A stretch of DNA of 64,000 bases from an uncultured Acidobacteriaceae bacterium (GCA_937879855.1 CALFMO010000057.1:1-64000); one strand, 5' to 3'. Shown: positions 9,360 through 18,124, counted from the first letter of the stretch. The notes: generated from the sequence alone by a model not told the origin. Program-made: numbers and translations.

Positions 9360-9447
9360 TTTGATCGCTACCGCGGCATAACCCGCGTGGTCTGCCTATT
9401 GTGACACACGTGCAGCGCGCCTTCTAAGAATTTCGTCGTCCGGTAGT

Positions 9448-9864
9448 TCAAGGGCAGGTCAATTTGGCAGCGCCGAACACCTTAAGTTGGGAACCTGTGT
9501 CGGGCATTCCCATGACGGACGACGGCTTTCCTGCCAGGATGGTCGCAGTCCCCACGAACCCAGAGTTGCACTGAGCCATGCCGGTCTGATCGACGGTGGC
9601 GCCCGGGTTGATGTTGCCTACACAGCTGCCGTCGCTGGCCCCGATGCACCACATCACATCCTTGCTCGTGAGGGTTACTGGAGTCGGCGAGTCACTGAAT
9701 ATGCCAGTTGCGACAAAGGGGACTTTCCCGCCGGGAAAGCTCTGCGCATCCGCGGCGGGCGGGTTGAGAGAAACCGTGCGCAGTTGGCGGCCACTGCCGC
9801 ATGCCGAAGAGACTAACGCGGTGAGTACGAGGGAACGAGAGAACCAAACACTAAAGTGTGGCAC
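9448..9864 (-). CDS. Hypothetical lipoprotein
   Basis: A 138-residue protein. GTG at 9864 is preferred because GGGAGG sits 5 bases upstream; a GTG two codons earlier overlaps that site. A signal peptide ends in a lipobox-like SSAC near residue 22, so the protein is probably lipid-anchored. The mature part looks like an immunoglobulin-like (Big-type) beta domain (VPFVATGIFSD, STP, GTATI). The role is unknown. Confidence 0.6.
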   Translation of the reverse strand: MPHFSVWFSRSLVLTALVSSACGSGRQLRTVSLNPPAADAQSFPGGKVPFVATGIFSDSPTPVTLTSKDVMWCIGASDGSCVGNINPGATVDQTGMAQCNSGFVGTATILAGKPSSVMGMPDTGSQLKVFGAAKLTCP

Positions 9865-9870
9865 AAGCAC

Positions 9871-10402
9871 CTCCCTGGAAACGGCGTCTTAACTCGGATG
9901 AGCGAAGAGTGAAGCAGGGGTTGCCACTCTTTGGGTATTGTAAACGCTGAAGCCCAACCGTTGCTTTTTCGGGTCTTTTTTCGCGGCTGTCCTAAAGGAA
10001 AAGCCTCCTAGGAGGTGCTTCTCTTAAGAGGCCAGTGAAATTCGTGGCGGTTGCGAGTTAGCGTCTCGCTGACGGTTAGTGTTTCTTCTTTTTTGCTTTC
10101 TTCTTCGTTGCCATGAAAGTTCCTCCGTGAAACGATTTTCCCTTGCAAAGCTTTTCGACTAGGGCCCTTGTACTTGAAGCAACCACCCTATTTGTGGTAG
10201 GGCGTCGTTCTGTATCCCAAGATATTGCGGCAGCGTAGCCGACGTGTCAATACAAATTTGCGGCTTTATGCGGATTTTCTTTCCTGGCCGTCGCGGTCGT
10301 CCGTCGTAAGTCGCTAGCCAAATTGCGAACGCCACGAGGGCAACCGGCAATTTGCTAGCGGCCAACGGCAAACAACCAACGGCTGGTAGTACACTGCGCG
10401 TC
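9871..10402. other. Long intergenic region with one tiny ORF
   Basis: About 530 bases without a conventional gene. It holds a short palindrome around 10004-10020 (CCTCCTAGGAGG), a 12-codon lysine-rich ORF with a strong ribosome site (10076-10114, minus) and AT-richer promoter-like sequence before the hydantoinase gene. No RNA gene was recognised. Confidence 0.6.
10076..10114 (-). CDS. Possible 12-residue lysine-rich peptide
   Basis: ATG at 10114 begins a 12-codon frame, MATKKKAKKKKH, ending in TAA. A full GGAGGAAC ribosome site lies 7 bases upstream. Eight of twelve residues are lysine. The near-perfect ribosome site is the main reason to believe it is translated; length alone would not justify it. 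If real it may be a nucleic-acid-binding micropeptide or a leader peptide. No downstream gene on the same strand is close enough to be obviously attenuated. Confidence 0.4.
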   Translation of the reverse strand: MATKKKAKKKKH

Positions 10403-12115
10403 ATGCGCCGCGATCCGGTTGAACTGGAAATTTTCAAGAACCTGTATCACTCCATAGCGGAGGAGATGGGCGCGGCGCTCCGGCGTACGGCATTTTCTCC
10501 GAATATCAAGGAGCGTCGGGATTACTCGTGCGCAGTTTTCGATAGTGTCGGTGACGTGATCGCGATGGGGGATCATATGCCGGTACATCTTGGGTCGATG
10601 CCTATGTCGGTCCGAGCGGCCATTGATGCGGGGGCGATGGAGCCTGGGGATGTGGTGATGCTGAACGATCCCTTTCGCGGCGGGACGCATTTGCCTGACA
10701 TCACGCTGGTCGCGCCGGTGTATGTGGGGCGTACGCAATCTGGCAAAACCCGCGGGCGAGGGCCCCTTCGACTACCGCTCAGGGCAGGTCCGCGCCACGC
10801 TGGGCCGGATTTTTATGTGGCTTCTCGGGCGCATCATGCCGATGTGGGCGGCGCTTATCCCGGCTCGATGGGACTATGCCGGGAGATCTACCAGGAGGGC
10901 GTTCGCATTCCTCCGGTGAAATTGATGCGGCGGGGCACGATGAATGCGGACGTGCTGGCGATGCTGCTCAATAATGTTCGCACTATGGAAGAACGCGAAG
11001 GCGACTTAGGCGCGCAGATCGCGGCTTGCCATACGGGTGCTGAGCGGATACGCGAGGTGTGCTCGCGCTATGGCTTGGGGCGGGCGCGGCGGGCTGGGGC
11101 CGATCTGCTGGATTATTCCGAGGAATTGATGCGCGCGTTTTTACAGCGCGTACCCGCCGGTAAGTATCGGGCGGAGGATTTTCTGGATGGTGATGGGATT
11201 AGCGAGCGGGCGATCAAGATTGCCGTTGAGATTACAGTTCATCACTCTGGCGAGAAGCGACGGCAGGCTACCGTCGCGACAGCCGGCGAAGCCGGCGGCG
11301 CTACTCGCGGACGGGGGCGTCCGCGCCACATGGTGACCGTCGATTTCAGTGGCAGCGATCCGCAAGTTGAGGGGAGCGTGAACGCAGTTGCTGCGATCAC
11401 TTACTCGGCATGCTTTTACGTGTTTCGCTGCCTGCTCGCGGACGACGTTCCCGCCGCGGCGGGGCTGATGCGGCCGGTCCAAGTCATCGCGCCCGCAGGG
11501 ACGATCGTGAACGCGCGAGCTCCCGCGGCAGTTGCCGGGGGAAATGTGGAGACGTCGCAGCGCATCGTCGACGCGGTGTTGCGGGCACTGGCGCAAGCCA
11601 TTCCTGATCGCATCCCGGCTGCGGCATCGGGGACGATGAACAATTTGACCATCGGTGGGATCGATCCGCGCACCGGCGAGCCCTTCGCTTACTACGAGAC
11701 CATTGCCGGAGGAATGGGCGCTCGGCCCAGCAAGGATGGGGTTTCGGGCGTGCATACACACATGACGAATTCGCTGAACACCCCGGCGGAGGCGCTGGAG
11801 TATGCATATCCGCTGCGGGTGCGCAGGTATTCGCTGCGCCCGGGCAGCGGTGGCGAGGGAAAGTTCCGCGGCGGTGACGGCATTGTCCGCGAGATTGAAG
11901 TGCTGACCGACTGCGAGGTGACTCTGTTGGCTGATCGCCGCACGCGCGGGCCGTGGGGACTCGCAAGAGGAGCTGACGGTGCTGCGGGGAAGACTGTCAT
12001 CACGCGGCGTGATGGTTCGATCGAGACGGTGCCGGCGAAGTTCAGCACTCGTCTGCGCAACGGCGAACGGGTTACGATTGAGACTCCCGGTGGCGGGGGA
12101 TGGGGAAGGAAGTAA
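10403..12115 (+). CDS. Hydantoinase B/oxoprolinase family protein with in-frame repeat insertions
   Basis: A 570-residue protein starting at ATG 10403. It matches the HyuB family (ATP-dependent N-methylhydantoinase/5-oxoprolinase B subunit): NDPFRGGTHLPDI, FYVASRAHHADVGG, ETIAGGMGARP and the glycine-rich C-terminal ETPGGGGWG. HyuB normally works with a HyuA subunit, but none is adjacent. Two stretches do not look like the family: about residues 111-134 (DNA 10743-10800) and 290-312 (DNA 11268-11332). Both encode Arg/Gly-rich sequence and correspond to dispersed palindromic repeats inserted without breaking the frame. It is followed after 14 bases by a DinB-like gene. Confidence 0.85.
   Translation: MRRDPVELEIFKNLYHSIAEEMGAALRRTAFSPNIKERRDYSCAVFDSVGDVIAMGDHMPVHLGSMPMSVRAAIDAGAMEPGDVVMLNDPFRGGTHLPDITLVAPVYVGRTQSGKTRGRGPLRLPLRAGPRHAGPDFYVASRAHHADVGGAYPGSMGLCREIYQEGVRIPPVKLMRRGTMNADVLAMLLNNVRTMEEREGDLGAQIAACHTGAERIREVCSRYGLGRARRAGADLLDYSEELMRAFLQRVPAGKYRAEDFLDGDGISERAIKIAVEITVHHSGEKRRQATVATAGEAGGATRGRGRPRHMVTVDFSGSDPQVEGSVNAVAAITYSACFYVFRCLLADDVPAAAGLMRPVQVIAPAGTIVNARAPAAVAGGNVETSQRIVDAVLRALAQAIPDRIPAAASGTMNNLTIGGIDPRTGEPFAYYETIAGGMGARPSKDGVSGVHTHMTNSLNTPAEALEYAYPLRVRRYSLRPGSGGEGKFRGGDGIVREIEVLTDCEVTLLADRRTRGPWGLARGADGAAGKTVITRRDGSIETVPAKFSTRLRNGERVTIETPGGGGWGRK
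10751..10798 (+). repeat. In-frame repeat inside hydantoinase B (copy 1)
   Basis: CGCGGGCGAGGGC (10751-10763) and CCGCGCCAC (10790-10798) match the two sides of the intergenic repeat at 29444-29469. They are separated here by an extra 26 bases or so containing a second repeat-like string (TTCGACTACCGCTCAGGGCA). Confidence 0.6.
11275..11330 (+). repeat. In-frame composite repeat inside hydantoinase B (copy 2)
   Basis: A GCGACAGCCGGC...GCCGGCGGCGCTAC unit (11275-11304), like those at 19340, 44192 and 55657, is joined to a 26-base unit (11305-11330) that is identical at 23 of 26 positions to the reverse complement of 29444-29469. Confidence 0.7.
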
Positions 12116-12129
12116 GGAGAGGAGGCACG

Positions 12130-12699
12130 ATGGCGATCGATCTCGCTGCCCAATATATCGATGAAGCGCGCCGCCAGATGCGCGGGTACAAGCGCATGGG
12201 CGAAGGCGCGATGGCACAGCTTCGCGATGACGATTTTTTCCTGACGCTCGATCCAGAGTCGAACTCGGTTGCAATTCTAGTAAAGCATCTGGCTGGCAAT
12301 ATGCGCTCGCGCTTCACCGACTTCCTGACGAGCGACGGCGAAAAGCCGGACCGTTTTCGCGACCACGAGTTTGAAGTGAGCGGAGCGACCACGCGGGCTG
12401 ACGTGATGCGTTGGTGGGAAGAAGGCTGGGCTTGCGTGCAGGGCGCCATCGAGGCGCTCAAGCCTGAAGACGTGATGCGCACGGTGACGATTCGGGGAGA
12501 GCCGCACACTGTGCTGCAAGCCATCAATCGACAAATTGCGCACTACGCTGCTCACATTGGGCAGATCGTATTCCTGGCCAAGCATCTGCGGTCGAGCGAG
12601 TGGAAGACGCTGAGCATTCCGCGGGGCAAGTCGGAAGAATTCAAAGACCACAAAGCGGTGGCGCACAAGTTCGAGAGAGGCGTAGTGCGGGAGAAATAG
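12130..12699 (+). CDS. DinB-like DUF1572 family protein
   Basis: A 189-residue four-helix protein starting at ATG 12130 with a GGAGG site. It matches the DUF1572 branch of the DinB/YfiT superfamily: LDPESNSVAILVKHLAGNM near residue 45 and INRQIAHYAAHIGQIV near residue 140. The spaced histidines (HLAGN, HYAAH) would form the divalent metal site of the fold. The specific substrate (thiol transfer or other) is unknown. It begins 14 bases after the hydantoinase gene and is probably co-transcribed with it. Confidence 0.75.
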   Translation: MAIDLAAQYIDEARRQMRGYKRMGEGAMAQLRDDDFFLTLDPESNSVAILVKHLAGNMRSRFTDFLTSDGEKPDRFRDHEFEVSGATTRADVMRWWEEGWACVQGAIEALKPEDVMRTVTIRGEPHTVLQAINRQIAHYAAHIGQIVFLAKHLRSSEWKTLSIPRGKSEEFKDHKAVAHKFERGVVREK

Positions 12700-12718
12700 A
12701 TCAGTCACTTTCTTCCCG

Positions 12719-13633
12719 TCAGTGTTTCTCGGTGGCACCATTCTTTGATTCCGGCGCTGCGGCTCTGGGCCACACGGGAGCCACCAGCTCAACGCGCCAG
12801 ATCGGGCCGCCGAGATAAGCGATGGTTTCGGACTTGACGAAAGTTGGGGCTTCCCCGCCCTCAACCCAGAGGTGCGAATCCGGCGGCTGCTTTCCCAGTA
12901 ACGGCGCCACGAGCCCAGCAATTCCGCCGATCTGAACTTTAATGACGAAATGCTGAGCTTCGCGGCCAGCTCCTGCCAGGGTAAACGAATCTTTACCCGG
13001 ACTACTGATCGCCAGTTTTACCAGGCGCGGTTTGGGCGTAGGGACAACGATCGATACCTCAAGAGGCGGCGGGTCGGGCAGCAGGTTCTTCAACAAAATT
13101 AGAACGATGCCATTCGCGAGATCGGCGGGCAGCTTCATGCGCTCGCTTACCGTTTTTTCTTTACCGTCATCGTCGGTGTAACTGACGGTGACTTCTCCCG
13201 TGGAAGGCGCGATCGTGATTTCCATGGGATGCGGAAATGCCGGTCCTTTTTGCACGAGGTGGTAGCTGACGAGCCGGAAATAACGTCGCTGGGAAAAGAT
13301 GACGCTTTCCTCTTGCCGTGAGCCGTCCTTGAACCGGAAGATCAGATGGCTAGTGATGCGATTGCCCTGAAGTACTTGGGTGAGGTCGCCTTCGGCAAGA
13401 GGGGTGCCGTCGAGCGTGCTGAGCACGAGAAAGCCGTGAAGCAAGCCTTCTTTGTAACGCACGGCTACCGGAGATGCCGATAATGGGGCGCCGGAAAGAA
13501 TACAGAATAAGAGCAGCAAAATCGCAAGAGAACGAGCGCGCAAGAGTTCCAACCTCCGTCCTGGAAAGGCCGGTGCTTCGATGCGGTTGTCGAGTTTACG
13601 GTTTGCGGCCTTGCGACTTATATGCCAGGCCAT
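12719..13633 (-). CDS. Hypothetical exported protein
   Basis: A protein of up to 304 residues with a hydrophobic export signal (RSLAILLLLFCILSG) followed by a beta-rich body. The start is uncertain: ATG 13633 leaves about 34 residues before the signal, whereas a TTG near 13534 preceded by GGAGG gives a normal signal peptide and may be the true start. The body resembles DUF3108-like lipoprotein/beta-sandwich proteins in outline (glycation- or polysaccharide-related families), but I cannot confirm the family. It converges on the DinB-like gene. Confidence 0.6.
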   Translation of the reverse strand: MAWHISRKAANRKLDNRIEAPAFPGRRLELLRARSLAILLLLFCILSGAPLSASPVAVRYKEGLLHGFLVLSTLDGTPLAEGDLTQVLQGNRITSHLIFRFKDGSRQEESVIFSQRRYFRLVSYHLVQKGPAFPHPMEITIAPSTGEVTVSYTDDDGKEKTVSERMKLPADLANGIVLILLKNLLPDPPPLEVSIVVPTPKPRLVKLAISSPGKDSFTLAGAGREAQHFVIKVQIGGIAGLVAPLLGKQPPDSHLWVEGGEAPTFVKSETIAYLGGPIWRVELVAPVWPRAAAPESKNGATEKH

Positions 13634-13719
13634 CACCGAGCGACGCGGCGCAGGGTGCTAAAATCATATGTTTTGTGTTTTATATAGTTTTCGTTCCGAG
13701 ACAGTACTCATAGGTGGCA

Positions 13720-14775
13720 ATGATGGCTTCAACAATGCTGGCAGTGGTCAAGCCAGAAGCAGCGCCAGGCGCGGAGATACGCGAAGTCAAAATCCCTTCT
13801 TTCGGACGCACCGACGTACTGGTGAAGGTGAAAGTCGCATCGATTTGCGGCACCGATCTTCACATTTATAACTGGGACCGTTGGGCGCAGAACCGCATTC
13901 ATCCGCCGCTGATTCCGGGGCACGAGTTTTGCGGGGAAGTGGTTGCGTTTGGCGATGAGGTCACGAGCGTCAGGGAAGGCGATTTCGTTTCCGCGGAGAT
14001 GCACGTGGCCTGTGGAAAGTGCCTGCAGTGCCGCACTGGCGAGAGCCACATTTGCCAGAAAGTGAAAATCATCGGCGTGGACGCCGACGGCGCCTTCGCC
14101 GAGTACGTCGTGATTCCGGAGTCGAATATCTGGAAGCTCGATCCCGCGATTCCCCTGGAATACGCTTCGATTCTCGATCCTCTGGGAAATGCGGTGCACA
14201 CCGTGCTGGCCGGAGAAATCGCGGCCAAGAGTGTGGCCATCACGGGCTGTGGGCCGATTGGATTATTTTCGATTGCCGTAGCCCAGGCGGTGGGCGCGAC
14301 TTCGGTGTTTGCCATTGAAGTGAACGAGCACCGCGCCCGGGTCGCGCGCGAGATGAAGGCCGACTACGTGCTCAATCCCGCAAAAGAGAATGTCAACGCG
14401 ATCGTGATGGAGAAGACTGGCGGGCTGGGCGTGGACGTGGTGCTGGAAATGGCTGGCCATCCCGACTCGATTCGCACCGCTTTCGATATCGTCCGGCGGG
14501 GAGGAAGAATTTCCCTGCTCGGACTGACCTCGAAGCCGATCTCGTTGAATTTTTCTGAAGACATCATTTTCAAGGGAATTACCGTGCAGGGCATCAACGG
14601 GCGCCGCATGTACCAGACCTGGTACCAGATGACCGCGCTGCTGAAGAGCGGGAAGCTCAACCTGCATCCGGTAATTACGGATCGCATTGCGATGAAAGAT
14701 TTCTCGAAGGCCATGGAGCGGCTGAAGACCGGGGAAGCGAGCAAGATTCTGGTATATCCCAACGGCGTGCGCTAG
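13720..14775 (+). CDS. tdh: L-threonine 3-dehydrogenase
   Basis: A 351-residue zinc-dependent medium-chain dehydrogenase that oxidises L-threonine to 2-amino-3-oxobutanoate with NAD. The catalytic zinc ligands C43 and H68-E69 (GHEFCGEV) and the four structural zinc cysteines C98, C101, C104 and C112 are all present. The NAD site is in ITGCGPIGLFSI near residue 172. The downstream kbl supplies the next enzyme of the pathway, although a hypothetical gene and a repeat lie between them. ATG 13720 follows AGGTGG; nearby ATG and GTG codons are alternatives. Confidence 0.93.
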   Translation: MMASTMLAVVKPEAAPGAEIREVKIPSFGRTDVLVKVKVASICGTDLHIYNWDRWAQNRIHPPLIPGHEFCGEVVAFGDEVTSVREGDFVSAEMHVACGKCLQCRTGESHICQKVKIIGVDADGAFAEYVVIPESNIWKLDPAIPLEYASILDPLGNAVHTVLAGEIAAKSVAITGCGPIGLFSIAVAQAVGATSVFAIEVNEHRARVAREMKADYVLNPAKENVNAIVMEKTGGLGVDVVLEMAGHPDSIRTAFDIVRRGGRISLLGLTSKPISLNFSEDIIFKGITVQGINGRRMYQTWYQMTALLKSGKLNLHPVITDRIAMKDFSKAMERLKTGEASKILVYPNGVR

Positions 14776-14852
14776 CTTCGTGTGGAGCGGGCACTTTTGC
14801 GCACGACTAGCCGTGGTGCAACCTGCGCACCAGACTACAACCGAAAGAAGAT

Positions 14853-15329
14853 ATGAGTCTCGACGCATTCGTACGTTGCACCTGCATTCGCGATGGGCGA
14901 GCGAAGCCGCATCCATTTCCTGACAGGTTTACGTGGGATGAGGCAGGCTCGCCTTCGCTGTCGGGAGATCCTACCGAAGACGAATGGGAGGCCCATGACC
15001 AGTGGGTTCAGGGGTCGTGCGATCACGAAGGCTATTTGGCTTCCGAAAGCTTGGGCAACATTACACGCGCCCAGCATCTGCGGGAATTTCTGCGCGGCCT
15101 GCAGGGAAACCCCGGGCCAAAGTTCCCAATTCTGTTGAAACAGGTCGTGTATGACGGCACGCATACGGGCGACTGGATCCCCGCAAAAGAGTCGCCAGCA
15201 CTGTTGCGCGAAGTGGACCTGGTGCTCGGCTCCAGCGACATTTTGACCGAGGGAGAGAAGGAGTTCTTTCAAAGCATGAAGCGCCTGTGCGAGGCCAGCA
15301 TTGCGACCGGCAATCCGATCATGTTTTGA
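14853..15329 (+). CDS. Hypothetical protein between tdh and kbl
   Basis: A 158-residue soluble, acidic protein with no signal peptide or membrane segment. ATG 14853 is preceded by GAAAGAAG. Early cysteines (RCTCIRDGRAKPHP) and a later GSCDHEGYLA are notable and could bind metal, but I recognise no family. It lies 77 bases after tdh on the same strand and may be co-transcribed. Its role in threonine catabolism is unproven. Confidence 0.6.
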   Translation: MSLDAFVRCTCIRDGRAKPHPFPDRFTWDEAGSPSLSGDPTEDEWEAHDQWVQGSCDHEGYLASESLGNITRAQHLREFLRGLQGNPGPKFPILLKQVVYDGTHTGDWIPAKESPALLREVDLVLGSSDILTEGEKEFFQSMKRLCEASIATGNPIMF

Positions 15330-15330
15330 G

Positions 15331-15459
15331 CCACGGATTGCACGGATTTACACGGATAACTCAAACTTCGATCAATTGCTTGGCCACTGTTTTTGCTCCA
15401 TCCTGGGATTAGACTTATCTTTTCGTCTTTATCCGTTTGAATCTGTGTTAATCCGTGGC
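15331..15459. repeat. Inverted repeat of the ATCCGTG family
   Basis: A left arm at 15331-15356 (CCACGGATTGCACGGATT...) and a right arm at about 15427-15458 (...GTGTTAATCCGTGGC) are imperfect reverse complements enclosing about 70 bases. The element fills the gap before kbl. Related copies lie at 30930-31022 and 40518-40556. Confidence 0.7.
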
Positions 15460-15469
15460 GAGGCTTTCC

Positions 15470-16687
15470 ATGACTACCGCAACCCGAACCAATCCGCTTT
15501 CCTACCTTACTGACCAGCTTAACGAACTCAAGGCCAAGGGCACGCACTTCAAGCTGCGCGTGCTGGAGGACGAGCAGGCGCCGGTCTGCACGTTCGACGG
15601 GAAAAAGGTCATCAATCTGGCGTCGAACAATTATTTGGGATTAACCACGCATCCGAAGCTGCGAGAGGCGGCGCTGGAGGCGACCCGCAAATACGGAGTG
15701 GGGTCAGGGGCGGTGCGCACGATAGCCGGGACGATGAAAATCCACATGGAACTGGAGGAAAGGATCGCGCGCTTCAAGAACGTGGAGGCGTGTGTCGTAT
15801 TCCAGTCAGGCTTTGCGGCGAATGCGGGAACGGTCTCGGCGGTCTTGGGCAAGGACGATTTCATCATCTCCGATGCGCTCAACCACGCCTCGATCATCGA
15901 CGGCGCACGGCTCTCGAAGGCAAAAATCCTGGTCTTCCGCCACAAGGACATGGTGCACGCGGAAGAGCAACTGGCCAGCGTTAAAGGCGAGCCAGGGAAA
16001 AAGCTGCTGATCACCGACGGCGTTTTTTCGATGGACGGCGACATTGGCCCGCTGCCCGCGCTGTGCGGCCTGGCGGAGAAATACGGCGCCATCATGATGG
16101 TCGACGATGCGCATGCGTCCGGCGTGCTGGGGCGCAACGGACGCGGCACCATCGACCACTTCGGCATGCACGGTCGCGTCGACATTCAGGTGGGAACGCT
16201 ATCGAAGGCAATTGGCGCACTGGGCGGATACGTTTGCGGCACGCGCGATCTGATTGATTTTCTCTATCATCGCGCGCGTCCGTTTTTGTTTTCGACATCG
16301 CATCCGCCATCGGTAGCGGCCACGTGCATCGCGGCTTTCGACGTTCTGGAGAACGAACCGGAACGCATGGAAACACTCTGGGAGAACACGCGCTTCTGGA
16401 AGAAAGAACTTGGACTGCTGGGCTTCGACGTCGGCGGGCGTACGACTCCAGCCAGTGAGACTCCGATTACGCCCATCATTATCGGCGACGGCAAGCTCAC
16501 CATGGACTTCTCGCGCGAACTGTTCAAGGAAGGTGTGCTCGGTACGGGCATTGCGTTCCCGACGGTTCCGGAAGGGAAGGCGCGCATCCGCACCATCATG
16601 ACCGCGACGCACACGATGGATGAGTTGCAGCGGGCGCTGGAAGTGCTCAAGAGCGTCGGAAAGCGCATGGGGATTTTGGGGAAGTGA
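15470..16687 (+). CDS. kbl: Glycine C-acetyltransferase (2-amino-3-ketobutyrate CoA ligase)
   Basis: A 405-residue PLP enzyme of the alpha-oxoamine synthase family. It cleaves 2-amino-3-ketobutyrate with CoA to glycine and acetyl-CoA, completing threonine breakdown begun by tdh. The PLP lysine is K246 in TLSKAIGALGG, and DDAHASG near residue 212 holds the cofactor-binding aspartate. ATG 15470 is chosen because it aligns with the family N terminus. A palindromic repeat starts a few bases after its stop. Confidence 0.93.
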   Translation: MTTATRTNPLSYLTDQLNELKAKGTHFKLRVLEDEQAPVCTFDGKKVINLASNNYLGLTTHPKLREAALEATRKYGVGSGAVRTIAGTMKIHMELEERIARFKNVEACVVFQSGFAANAGTVSAVLGKDDFIISDALNHASIIDGARLSKAKILVFRHKDMVHAEEQLASVKGEPGKKLLITDGVFSMDGDIGPLPALCGLAEKYGAIMMVDDAHASGVLGRNGRGTIDHFGMHGRVDIQVGTLSKAIGALGGYVCGTRDLIDFLYHRARPFLFSTSHPPSVAATCIAAFDVLENEPERMETLWENTRFWKKELGLLGFDVGGRTTPASETPITPIIIGDGKLTMDFSRELFKEGVLGTGIAFPTVPEGKARIRTIMTATHTMDELQRALEVLKSVGKRMGILGK

Positions 16688-16693
16688 CGAGAA

Positions 16694-16733
16694 GCCGAGC
16701 TTTGCTCGACCGGACAGCCGAGAACGGCTGTCC
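16694..16733. repeat. Palindromic repeat (GACAGCCG family)
   Basis: Two hairpins directly after kbl: 16694-16710 and 16712-16733 (GGACAGCC...GGCTGTCC). They could also serve as a crude terminator, but no T-run follows. Confidence 0.65.
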
Positions 16734-16769
16734 CCACATACAGCAATTCTGCACAAACGGGTCAAGCGA

Positions 16770-18074
16770 TCAATCGGCGCGGTATACGATCTTCCCGCCA
16801 ACGATTGTCGCCGCGACTTTTCCTACGAATTGCCAGCCGTCGAAGGGAGTGTTGTGCGAGAGCGAACGCGATTTCGCGGCTTCGAAAGTCCAACGCTTCT
16901 TAGGATCGAAGATGGTCACGTCGGCGAAGCTTCCTCGGGCCAATGAGCCGCGGCCGGGGAGGTCAAAGACTCGGGCCGGGCCTGCGGTGAAGAGCTCGAC
17001 GATGCGTGCCAGCGGAATTTTGTGATCACGATGAAGTTTGGTGATCGCCAGCGCCAGTGCGGTTTCCAGTCCGGTAATCCCAAAGGCAGCGCGTTCGAAT
17101 TCGACTTGCTTTTCGTGCGCAGCGTGCGGGGCATGGTCCGTAGCGATGGCGTCCACCGTGCCGTCGGAGAGCGCGACGACGATCGCTTCGCGGTCGGTGG
17201 CCGAGCGCAGCGGCGGGTTCATCTTGAAGTTGGTATCGTATTCGCCAACGTTCTCATCGATCAGAGTGAAGTGGTGCGGCGTGACTTCGCAAGTGACGCG
17301 GGCTTTCGCGCGTTTACCGCGGCGTACTGACTTCAGCGCGTCGGCGGTGGAAAGATGGGCCACGTGCAGGCGCGATTCCCGAATCTGCTGCGCCAGCGTG
17401 ACGTCGCGGTCCACGATTCCGGCTTCGGCTGCGGCGGGCATGGCGCGCAGGCCAAGTCGAAAGCTTGTGGGGCCGGAGTGCATCGAGCAGTTCTCCGTGA
17501 GCCGCGTATCTTCCGCGTGCTGCACCACGGGAAGATTCAATTCCGCGCCGAGGCGGAGAGCCATGCGCATCACGTCGTCGTCGAGGATGGGCTTGCCATC
17601 GTCGGTGACAGCAACGGTTCCAGCGCGTTGCAGGGCGCTGAAGTCGGTCAGCGTTCCTCCGCGGCTGCCGCGCGTGGCGGCGGCGATGGGAAAGACGTTG
17701 ACCACGGCTCCGCGCTCGGGACTGCGCAGCCAAGCGACCCATTCTGGAGTATCAACTACGGGCGCGGTGTTGGGCATGGTGCAGACCGACGTGAACCCAC
17801 CGGCAGCAGCGGCTGTAGTGCCGCTGGCAATGGTTTCTTTGTAGCCCTGGCCAGGCTCGCGCAGGTGGACGTGCAGGTCAATGAATCCGGGTGCAACGAT
17901 GAGGCCGCGCGCGTCGAACTTTTCATCGGCACTTCCGCGGATCTTATTCGGGAGAGCAACCTCGGCGACGCGGCCCTCGCGCAATAGAATATCCATCGGC
18001 GCATTGATCTTTGCCGCCGGATCGATCAGGTGACCGCCTTTGATCAACAGGCTGGCATTTTCGCGGCGAGTCAT
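16770..18074 (-). CDS. pyrC: Dihydroorotase
   Basis: A 434-residue metal-dependent amidohydrolase of the type I dihydroorotase class. It interconverts carbamoyl-aspartate and dihydroorotate in pyrimidine synthesis. The metal motif HVHLREPGQ is near residue 60 and ATDHAPHA near residue 310 carries the catalytic aspartate. ATG 18074 is preceded by GAGGAG at 6 bases; a TTG two codons upstream is less likely. pyrB lies upstream on the same strand, separated by a 92-bp repeat element, so the two may still form one transcript. Confidence 0.92.
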   Translation of the reverse strand: MTRRENASLLIKGGHLIDPAAKINAPMDILLREGRVAEVALPNKIRGSADEKFDARGLIVAPGFIDLHVHLREPGQGYKETIASGTTAAAAGGFTSVCTMPNTAPVVDTPEWVAWLRSPERGAVVNVFPIAAATRGSRGGTLTDFSALQRAGTVAVTDDGKPILDDDVMRMALRLGAELNLPVVQHAEDTRLTENCSMHSGPTSFRLGLRAMPAAAEAGIVDRDVTLAQQIRESRLHVAHLSTADALKSVRRGKRAKARVTCEVTPHHFTLIDENVGEYDTNFKMNPPLRSATDREAIVVALSDGTVDAIATDHAPHAAHEKQVEFERAAFGITGLETALALAITKLHRDHKIPLARIVELFTAGPARVFDLPGRGSLARGSFADVTIFDPKKRWTFEAAKSRSLSHNTPFDGWQFVGKVAATIVGGKIVYRAD

Positions 18075-18124
18075 CCGCAACTCCTCAGGGACGCTTCCAT
18101 CGTTAATTTTCGCAAAACTCGTGT

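Noticed and set aside
10403..12115. Frameshift or pseudogene in hydantoinase B
   Set aside because: The frame is open throughout and all family blocks after the insertions are intact, so insertion rather than decay is the better explanation.
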